Shown one piece after another: positions 1-7,100 of a DNA stretch of 9,167 nucleotides. The DNA comes from JAWLGW01 sp964569055 (GTDB lineage Bacteria > Planctomycetota > J058), in contig CAZMSZ010000309.1 in assembly GCA_964569055.1 (NCBI GenBank), positions 1 to 9,167 of the forward strand, written 5' to 3'. Below the pieces are notes generated by a model. That model was not told where the DNA came from. It worked only from the letters and a program-made list of their open reading frames with translations, and searched no databases. The translations under genes and the position numbers were made by a program. Every line of letters begins with the position of its first letter. Position 1 is the stretch's first letter.

Positions 1-214
1 GGTCGTGCTCGCGGTCGAGGAGGCGACGGGGCGCGAGGTAGCGCTCAAGCGTCTCTTCGGGATCGCCGGGCTGCTGGAGCGGGGCGAGGGCGTGGCGCGC
101 GATCCGGCGGCGGCGGCGCGCTGGTACCGGCGCGCGATCGAGGCTGGCGACACCCTCGCGGGGCCCGCGCTCGAGGGGCTCCTCCGGGAGCACGCGCACC
201 TGCGCGAGCGCTGA
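1..214 (+). CDS. Sel1-like repeat protein, C-terminal fragment (5' end outside window)
   Basis: The reading frame is open from the left edge (codons from base 2) to a TGA at 212-214, so only about the last 70 residues are seen and the true start lies upstream. The GTG at 5 is probably internal. The stretch GLLERGEGVARDPAAAARWY followed by RRAIEAGDTLA fits the Sel1-like repeat pattern (helix, G-x-G-V-x-x-D, then A-x-x-W-Y-x-x-A-x-x-G), a TPR-related helical hairpin used in protein binding. The tail ends EHAHLRER with no membrane segment or sorting signal. It converges on the DUF2277 gene with 9 bp between stops. Sel1 repeats are known as scaffolds; the partner and any further domain cannot be told from this fragment. 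Confidence is good for a real coding end, moderate for the repeat class, since only one clear repeat is visible. Confidence 0.72.
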   Translation, partial: VVLAVEEATGREVALKRLFGIAGLLERGEGVARDPAAAARWYRRAIEAGDTLAGPALEGLLREHAHLRER

Positions 215-223
215 CCCCGAGCT

Positions 224-496
224 TCAGCCGCCGCCGAACCGGCGGCGCGAGCGCTCGCGGGCGCGGGCCGCCTCGACCTCGCGGTCGCGCGGCCGCGCCG
301 TCGTGGACAGCGACTCGAGCAGGACGCGCGCCGCGTCGGCGACGGCGTCGACCGCCTGGTCGAAGGCGGCCTGATTGGCCTGGGAGGGGCGGGTGAAGCC
401 GCTCAGCTTGCGGACGAACTGCAGCGACGCCGCGCGGATCTCCTCCTCGCTGGCTGGGGGCTCGAAGTTGAACAGCGTCTTGATGCTCCGGCACAT
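224..496 (-). CDS. DUF2277 family protein, 90 aa
   Basis: A complete small protein starting MCRSIKTLFNFEPPASEEEI and containing ALQFVRK-like (here SLQFVRK), LSGFTRPSQAN and AFDQAVDAVADA. This matches what I know of DUF2277 over its whole length: an invariant-looking MCR-x-I start, LFNFEPPA, an FVRKxSG segment and an Arg-rich end (EAARARERSRRRFGGG). No biochemical function is established for the family. It looks cytoplasmic and mostly helical, with no signal peptide or membrane segment; Cys2 is the only cysteine. The ATG at 496-494 is supported by the conserved MCR start and by a strong purine-rich ribosome-binding site (502-510 on the complement). The gene lies 14 bp after the stop of kinase A, so it is probably the last gene of the kinase operon. 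Its 3' end holds a GC hairpin (229-247) and it faces the Sel1 gene tail to tail. Confidence 0.92.
   Translation of the reverse strand: MCRSIKTLFNFEPPASEEEIRAASLQFVRKLSGFTRPSQANQAAFDQAVDAVADAARVLLESLSTTARPRDREVEAARARERSRRRFGGG
229..247. terminator. Perfect 8-bp GC hairpin at a convergent gene junction
   Basis: CGCCGCCG (229-236) and CGGCGGCG (240-247) pair around AAC. It lies 14 bp beyond the stop of the Sel1 gene and inside the last codons of DUF2277 (encoding the RRFGGG end). With only 9 bp between the two stops, it is the only hairpin near the place where both transcripts should end, but it has no T tract and may be a by-product of coding for Arg/Gly at high GC. Confidence 0.2.
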
Positions 497-501
497 GACG
501 A

Positions 502-510
502 CTCCCTCCC
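502..510 (-). promoter_or_regulatory. Ribosome-binding site of the DUF2277 gene
   Basis: On the minus strand GGGAGGGAG lies 5 nt before the ATG at 496, directly after the TGA of kinase A (513-511). The Shine-Dalgarno sequence almost touches the upstream stop codon, so a ribosome finishing kinase A would end on it. This favours coupled translation and fixes the DUF2277 start. Confidence 0.7.
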
Positions 511-3500
511 TCACTCGTCGAGCGGCGGGGCCGCCCCGAACCGCTCGCGGTAGCGCTCCACCCAGCGCCGCGGCAGCGGGAGCCCGGCCTGCAGGGCGCG
601 CGCCTCGCGCCAGCGCGCGTCGACGTCTTCGCGTGGCTGCCCGACCCGTAGCGCGCCCAGCCCCCGGACCCAGGCCGCGTCGGCGCGCGGGCCGCCGTCG
701 GCCAGGCGCAGGGCCGCCAGCGCCAGCTCCTCGAGCGGCGGCTCCTGTTCGAGCGCCAGCCAGGCCGCGAGGGCCGGCGCGAACGTGCCCTCGCTCGCGC
801 GGAGCTCGGAGACCGGGTCGGGGTCGACCACGCGCAGCGCTTGGCGCAGCGGGTCGCGCTCGACCGGGCGGCGCTCGGGGAGGAGGGCGAAGCCGACCGC
901 GCGGCCGGCGAGGAGGCGCGAGTCGCGCGCCCCCTCGACCGCGAACGCGACGGCGAGCGCGTCGAGCGCCTCGCCCGCGCGCCCTTCTCCGAGGAGCGCC
1001 AGGCCCAGCAGCACGCGCGGGGTCGCCGCCCCCGGCTCGATCTCGGCGGCCAGCCCGGCGGCCGAGCGCGCCGTGGCGTACTCGGCGCGCAGGAGCGCCG
1101 CCTGCGCCGCCGCCAGGGAGCCCTGCAGGCCTCCCCGGTCGCGCAGCGCCAGCGCGTCGAATCCGCGCAGCGCGAGCGCGAGCTCGCCGGCGCGCCAGGC
1201 CAGCTCCGCCTCCAGGCGGTCGAGCTCTCGGCGGGCGGCGTCGTCCAGGCCGGGGAGCGCGCGCACCTCGCGCAGGGCCTCGCGCGCGGGCTCCAGCGCG
1301 TCGCGCCCGAGCAGCAGCCGGAGCTGCTCGAGGCGGAGCGCGGGGTCGCGCTCCGCGAAGCGGACCGCCGAGCGCAGCGCGAACGCGAACTCCTCCAGCG
1401 GCTCCCCGCGCGCGGCGCGGCGCAGCACGTCGAGCAGGTCGGGCCGGACCGCGCTCGGGAACGCGAGCACCCGGGCGTCGAGGTTGGCGGCCAGGGTCGG
1501 CGGCAGCGCGCCGAGCGGCGCGGCGGCGCCGTCGACGCGGCCGGCGAGCTCGAGCTCGCCCACCACGGCCTCGAAGGTGCGCGCCGTCTCCGCGTCGTGC
1601 CAGCGCGCGAGCTCGCGCCGGGCGGCGCGCGCGTCGGCGCGGTGCGCGGCGCCCCAGTCGGCGGCGACCTCCTCGCGCGTGCCGACCCGCAGGAGCGCCA
1701 CCCCGCGGTGCACGCGCGCCGCGATGTGCGTGGGGTCGCGCTCCACCGCCGCGGCGAGGGCGGCGCGCGCCTCGCCGTGCTTCTCCTGCGCCAGCGCGGC
1801 GAGCCCCAGCAGCACACGGGCCTCGACGGCAGGGTCCTGCTCGAGCAGCGCGAGCGCCTGCGCGAGCACGCGCTCCGCCGCGGCGGGCTTCCCCTCGCGC
1901 AGCCGGAGCGTGGCGATCCCCTCGGCCAGGCCCGGCGCGTCGGGGAGCAGCTCGCCCGCGCGCTGGAACGCGACCTCCGCCTCGTCGATCGCGCCCGCGG
2001 CGAGCGCCGCCACGCCCCGCTCCACGAGCGCCAGCGGCTGGTCGGGGGCGGCCCGCAGCGCGGCGGCGGCCTCGTCGCCCGCGGCCGCCGCGCGCCCGTC
2101 CAGTCGCGCGAGCGCCGCGCGCGCCAGGCGGCCGTAGACGCTTGCCCCTGCGCGCGCGCCGAGCGCGGCGTAGGTCCCGCGCGCCTCGGAGAGCTTCCCC
2201 AGGCGCTCGCGCGCCACGCCGGCCCACAGGGCGGCCCGCGCCGCGAGCTCGTCGTCGCCCTCGGCGAGCGCGTCGAGCGAGCTCAGCGCCTCGGCGCTGC
2301 GCCCGCGCCGAACGCGCAGGGCAGCGCCCTCGAACGCCACCGGCCGCGCGAGCGCGGGCTCCTCCTGCGCGGCCTGCGCCGCCGCCTCCAGCGCGGGCGC
2401 CAGCTGCGCGAAGGACGCGCCGCCGCGCGCCGCCAGCGCGACCTCGCGCAGACGGCGCGCCACTTCGACCGCGCGCGCCTCGGCCGCGAGCTCCTGCGCC
2501 AGGGCGGCGTCGTCGCCGGCGAGGGACCGCGCCCGCTCGAGCTCGCCCGCGAGCGGCCCCAGCTCCTCACCGGCGGCGCGCGCGGTCCGCACCCGCTCCA
2601 GCAGGGCGCGCGCGGCCTCCGGGTCGCTGAGCGGGGCGCGGGGCGCCTCCGCCCGCGCGACCTCGGCGACCGGCTCGACGGAGGCGAGCGCGCCGCGGAC
2701 CGCCAGCGCGCCGACCACCAGGAGCGCGGACAGCGCGACGCCGATCCCGGCGCCGAGCGCCGCGCGCCTCAGCACGCTCGGCGCCGCGGCGCGCGGCGGC
2801 TCGCCCGCCAGCACCCGCTCGAGGTCGTCGGCGAGCGCCGCGGCGTCGGGGTAGCGCGCGTCCGCGGCGCGCGCCATGGCGCGCAGGCACACGACCTCGA
2901 GCCCCGCCGGCAGGTCGACCAGCGCCGAGGGCGGCTCGGGGCTGCCGTGGAGCACGCGCTCCGCCAGGAGCATGGGGGTGGCCGCCGCGAACGGGCGCTC
3001 ACCCGTGAGGCACTCGTACAGGATCACGCCCAGCGCGTACACGTCCACGCGGTGGTCGAGCGAGGTCTCGCCGCGGAACTGCTCGGGGGCCATGTAGTAC
3101 GGGCTGCCGAGGATGTCGCCGGTGCGCGTCATGGTGCGCAGGAACGAGCGGTCGCGCGCCAGCCCGAAGTCGCTCACGCGCGGGCGGCCGCCCTGCGCCG
3201 CGTCGAGCAGGATGTTCGCCGGCTTGAGGTCGCGGTGGATCACGCCCATCTCGTGGGCGACGTGGATCGAGCGCGCCACCTGCGCCACGAGGCGCGCCGC
3301 CTCCGCGGGCGCGAGCCGACCCTGGCGCAGGCGCGTCTGGAGCGTCTGCCCGGGGCAGTACTCCATGGCGTAGTAGAGCCGCTCGCCGTCGCGCCCCACG
3401 TCGAGCACGCGCACCACCCCGGGGTCCTCGACCTTCAGCCCGACGAACGCCTCGAGCTTGAAGCGGGCCTCGGTCTCCTCGTCGGCGAGGTCGCCCGCGA

Positions 3501-4059
3501 GCAGCGACTTGACCGCGACCTGCCGCCCGGTCGGGTCGAGCGCCAGGAACACCACGCCGTTCGCCCCGCGCCCCAGCTCCTGGAGCAGCTGATAGGGCCC
3601 GATCGTGCGCAGCGCCGGCCCGCGACCGCTGGCGGAGCCGAGCGGCCCCGGTCCGCTGGCGGAGCCCAACGGGCGCGGCCCGCTGGCCGAGCCGAGCGGA
3701 CCCGGCCAGCTCCCGGCGGGGAGGGTCGCGGTCTGCGCTCCGGAGACGGCGGGGCGAGCGCCGGAGGCGGGCTCCTTGGCCTCGATCACCAGCGCGACCC
3801 GACAGCGCGGGCAGGCGAGCGCCGCGAGCCCGGCCAGCGCGTCCCACCCGGCGCTCTGCCTGCACTGGGGGCAGGCGAACCGGGCGCCACCCAGCTCGCG
3901 CAGCAGCGCCGCGCCCGCGTCGGCCGAGAGCGCGCGGCTCGCGATCAAGCGCTGCGCGAGCGGGCCCGCCCCGGCGCTGGCCGCTGCGAGCGCGCCCTCG
4001 CCGATCAACCCGCGGGCGCGGGCCAGGAGCGCGAAGGCCTCGTCCTGCGCGGTCGGCAC
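511..4059 (-). CDS. Membrane-anchored Ser/Thr protein kinase with zinc-ribbon-like N-terminus and TPR ectodomain (kinase A, 1182 aa)
   Basis: Hanks-type (PknB-like) protein kinase expected to transfer phosphate from ATP to Ser/Thr of unknown targets. Seen in order: helical N-terminus (1-60); two CxxC pairs, C63/C66 and C83/C86, as in a zinc ribbon; a linker (about 95-150) with three 9-residue PLGSASG repeats; kinase domain about 154-420 with glycine loop GRGANG (163-168), lysine K184 in VAVK, a likely alpha-C Glu E203, catalytic HRDLKPAN (275-282, Asp277), DFG (297-299), a Thr-rich activation loop (T309, T311, T313) and APE (324-326). One hydrophobic helix (about 433-455) follows, then some 700 mostly helical, Ala/Leu/Glu-rich residues with TPR-like hairpins (clearest about 675-708 and 745-778). 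All catalytic residues are present, so it should be active. Topology (kinase inside, TPR outside) is inferred. The GTG start has no good Shine-Dalgarno, but the next residues (PTAQDEA) align with the start of kinase B (ANAQDEA). It is the downstream member of a tandem pair. Confidence 0.93.
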   Translation of the reverse strand: MPTAQDEAFALLARARGLIGEGALAAASAGAGPLAQRLIASRALSADAGAALLRELGGARFACPQCRQSAGWDALAGLAALACPRCRVALVIEAKEPASGARPAVSGAQTATLPAGSWPGPLGSASGPRPLGSASGPGPLGSASGRGPALRTIGPYQLLQELGRGANGVVFLALDPTGRQVAVKSLLAGDLADEETEARFKLEAFVGLKVEDPGVVRVLDVGRDGERLYYAMEYCPGQTLQTRLRQGRLAPAEAARLVAQVARSIHVAHEMGVIHRDLKPANILLDAAQGGRPRVSDFGLARDRSFLRTMTRTGDILGSPYYMAPEQFRGETSLDHRVDVYALGVILYECLTGERPFAAATPMLLAERVLHGSPEPPSALVDLPAGLEVVCLRAMARAADARYPDAAALADDLERVLAGEPPRAAAPSVLRRAALGAGIGVALSALLVVGALAVRGALASVEPVAEVARAEAPRAPLSDPEAARALLERVRTARAAGEELGPLAGELERARSLAGDDAALAQELAAEARAVEVARRLREVALAARGGASFAQLAPALEAAAQAAQEEPALARPVAFEGAALRVRRGRSAEALSSLDALAEGDDELAARAALWAGVARERLGKLSEARGTYAALGARAGASVYGRLARAALARLDGRAAAAGDEAAAALRAAPDQPLALVERGVAALAAGAIDEAEVAFQRAGELLPDAPGLAEGIATLRLREGKPAAAERVLAQALALLEQDPAVEARVLLGLAALAQEKHGEARAALAAAVERDPTHIAARVHRGVALLRVGTREEVAADWGAAHRADARAARRELARWHDAETARTFEAVVGELELAGRVDGAAAPLGALPPTLAANLDARVLAFPSAVRPDLLDVLRRAARGEPLEEFAFALRSAVRFAERDPALRLEQLRLLLGRDALEPAREALREVRALPGLDDAARRELDRLEAELAWRAGELALALRGFDALALRDRGGLQGSLAAAQAALLRAEYATARSAAGLAAEIEPGAATPRVLLGLALLGEGRAGEALDALAVAFAVEGARDSRLLAGRAVGFALLPERRPVERDPLRQALRVVDPDPVSELRASEGTFAPALAAWLALEQEPPLEELALAALRLADGGPRADAAWVRGLGALRVGQPREDVDARWREARALQAGLPLPRRWVERYRERFGAAPPLDE
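3626..3706 (-). repeat. 27-bp tandem repeat, three copies, inside kinase A
   Basis: Three adjoining 27-bp units (3626-3652, 3653-3679, 3680-3706) share the core CCGCTGGC-GAGCC read on the plus strand. They are in frame, and on the coding strand give the 9-residue unit PLGSASG plus two residues (PR, PG or RG). The copies differ at several bases, many of them synonymous, so the peptide is better conserved than the DNA. They form a flexible Gly/Ser/Pro linker between the zinc-ribbon-like module and the kinase domain. Kinase B lacks the repeat at the matching place. Confidence 0.88.
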
Positions 4060-4116
4060 GCGGGTCGAGGATACGTCACCGACCCGATCACGGCACCCAT
4101 CAGGACGGCGCGGCGC

Positions 4117-7100
4117 TCAGCGCTCGCGCTCGAGCAGGGCCTCCAGCTCGGGTGTGGTCCCGAAGGCGCGCCGATAGTACTCCGGCCATGAGCCGAGCTC
4201 GAGCTCGGGATCGAGCTCGCGCGCGCGCGCCCACAGCGCGTCGACTCGCTCGCGCGGGGCTCCCATCCGGATCTCGAGCACGCCCTCGAACAGGTCGATC
4301 TCCGCCCGGTCCGGCTCGATCCTGCGCGCCTCGCCCAGGCGCTGACGGATCCACAGCCAGAGCGGAGTTACGTCGCCCGGCAGCTGGAGCTGCAGCGGGA
4401 GCTGGACCACGGCCAGGCGGTGGTACGCGGCGTCGCTGAGCGCGAACAGCTGCTCGGCCGCCTGCAGCACGCGCATCCCGCGGCGCATGCTGCCGCGCTC
4501 CCGGCCCAGGCGCTCCACCGCGTAGCGCTGGGCGGCCAGCACGTGCGCCAGCACCAGCCGGGAGTCGACCGCCCCGTGGAGCTCGTACGCGCCCCGGCAC
4601 ACCTCGAGCGCCTCCTCGGCGCGCCCCTCCTGGACCTGCACGAAGGCGAGCAGGATCGCGGCCCCGAGGTGGTCGGGGTCGCGCTCGCGCGCGGCGCGGG
4701 CCGCGGTCAGCGCCTCGCGCATTCGCCGGCGCTGCCGGTGCGATTCGCCCCTGGCCACCAAGCCTTCGACCCCGTCGGGGTCGGCCGCGGCGAGCGCCTC
4801 GTAGCCGCGGGCGGCCTCGGCGCGCCGACCGCTGCGGTAGAACAGCTCGGCCTCGAGCCGGTCGAGCTCACGCGCCGGCGCGATCGCGCGCGCGGCCGCG
4901 ATCGCCTCGCGCGCCTCGGCGTAGCGGTCGCGCCCCAGGAGGATCCGCGCCCGCTCCAGGGCCACGACCCGGTCGCGGGGCGCCGCCTGGTGGGCCGCGC
5001 GCAGGGTGGGCTCGATGTCGAACCACCGCGCGCCGCGCCCGGCGAGGAGCAGCGCCTCGCGCAGGGACGCGCGCGCGGGCTCGGCGGCCGCCTGCGCCCG
5101 CGCCTCCAGCCGCTGGCGCGCCGCCTCCGGGAGCGTCCCGAGCGGCAGCGGGGCGTCGTCGTCGTCGCCCCAGCGCCCGCGCCCGCGCACGACCTCGAAC
5201 ACGATCTCCTGCAGCCGCTCGGGCCGGAGGCCGCGGACGAGCTCGGTGAACTCGTCGGGGGCCTCCCGGTCGAGCGCGCGCCACACCTCGACGGCGCGGC
5301 GGACGTCGTTGCGCGAGTGGTGCACGAACCCGAGCAGGAACCTCGCCTCGTAGTTGCTCGGGTCGGCGGCGATCAACTGCTCGAGGCGCGCCGCGGCGGC
5401 CGCGTGGTCGTCGGCCGCGAGCTGGAGCTGCACCTCGACCAGCAACGTGGTCGGGTCGAGCTCCCCCTGCAGCGTGCGCAGCGTGCGCAGCGCCTCCAGC
5501 CCCTCGCGCACCCGCCGCTCCGTCAGGCAGAGCGTCGCGAGCTCGCGGTACGCGTCGGAGCAGTCGGGTTCGGCCGCGAGCAGCGCCTCGAGCGCGCGCT
5601 GCGCCTCGGACGGCCGCTCGAGCGCGAGCAGCGCCTTGGCCTCGTACGCGCGCGCGTCGGCCCGCTCGGGGTCCTGTTCGCGCGCGAGCCGCGCGGAGGA
5701 GAGCGTGCCGGCCGCGTCCTTCGCGAGCCAGCGCAGGATCGCGGTGGCGACCCGTCCGACCCGGTCCTCCGGCTGCTCCTCGGCCAGGGCGCGCAGCAGC
5801 GCCTGAGCCTCGTCGACCGCGCCGACCAGGCCGAGCGCGCGCGCGCGGACGAGCCGGACCTCCCGCCCCGCCGCGCCGTCGGCCCCCTCCACCGTGCCCG
5901 CCAGGGCCTGGCGCGAGCGACCCCGGCGGCGCAGGTACTCGAGGCGGTCGGCCTCGATCGCGAGCCGCAGCGCGGGATCGGGAGCGGCGAGCTCGGCGGC
6001 GCGGCGGAACGCCTCCTCGACGGCGGCGACGTACGGCTCGACGGCGCGCGCCGCGTCGCGCGCGGCGCGCCAGGCGCGTTGCCCCTCGGCGCTCCCCACG
6101 AGCCGCGCCAGCCGCGCGCTCAACGCCGCGTCCGCCGGGTGCACGGAGGCGACCCGCGCGCGCGCTCCGTCGAGATCGGCCGCGCCGACCGCCCCCTGCG
6201 CGTGCGCGCCCTCCGCCGCCAGGAGCGCGTCCCAGGCGGCGACCCGCGCCTCCGCCGCGGCCACCGCCGCCTCGAGCTCGCGGGGCGGGGTCGCGCCGAA
6301 GGCGCCCAGCCCGCGCCGCGCCCGCGCCGCCTCGGCGCGCATGCGCTCGACCGGCGGTCCGGCCTCGGCCGCGGCCCGGTCGAGGTCCGCCAGGGCGGCC
6401 TCGACGCCCTCCTGCCAACCAGCGCGCTCGCTGCTCCGCAACAGCAGCAGCCCGCCGGCGAACGCGCCCGCGAACAGCGCCAGGCCGCCGGCGGCGATCG
6501 CGACCACGGGCGCCTGGCGCCGCCGTGCCCCGCCGCGCCGCGCGCGCTGCGGCTTGTCGGCCTCCGACACGTAGACGCCGAGCTCGTCCGCCAGCGCGGC
6601 GGCCGTGTGGGGGCGCGCCGCCGGATCCTTCGCCATGGCCCGCGCGCAGATCGCCTCGAGCGCCTCGGGCACGTCGGGCGCGCGCGCGCGGACCGGCTCG
6701 GGCTGGGCGTACAGGATCTGCTGGCCGAGCTCGACCGGCGAGGGGGCGGCGAACGGGCGCGTCCCGGTGAGGCACTCGTAGAGGACCACCCCGAGGGCGT
6801 ACACGTCGACCCGCTGGTCGAGGTCCTTCTCGCCGCGGAGCTGCTCGGGGGCCATGTAGTAGGGCGTGCCGAGGATGTCGCCGGTGCGGGTGAGCGAGCC
6901 GCCCAGGCTGCGGTCGCGCGCCAGGCCGAAGTCGGTGATCCGCGGCTCGCCGCTCCCCTCGGCCAGGATCACGTTGGCCGGCTTGATGTCGCGGTGCAGG
7001 ACGCCCTGGCCGTGCGCCACGGCGACCACCCGCGCCAGGCGCTGCACGAGCCGCGCCGCCTCGCGCGGGGCGAGGCGCTGCTCGCGCCGCAGGCGGTCGT

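Noticed and set aside
375..2630. Other long plus- and minus-strand frames overlapping kinase A, with Arg/Ala/Pro-rich products
   Set aside because: They overlap the kinase A frame entirely and show no domain, start-site or codon-use support.
841..4191. Long open frame of 1116 codons on the plus strand opposite kinase A
   Set aside because: It is antisense to a clear kinase gene, its product is dominated by Arg, Ala, Gly and Pro with no motif, and such open antisense frames are expected at this GC content.
4218..4230. 13-base alternating CG tracts (also at 5835-5847 and 6678-6690) as possible Z-DNA sites
   Set aside because: They lie in coding sequence, and several such short tracts are expected by chance in DNA of this composition.
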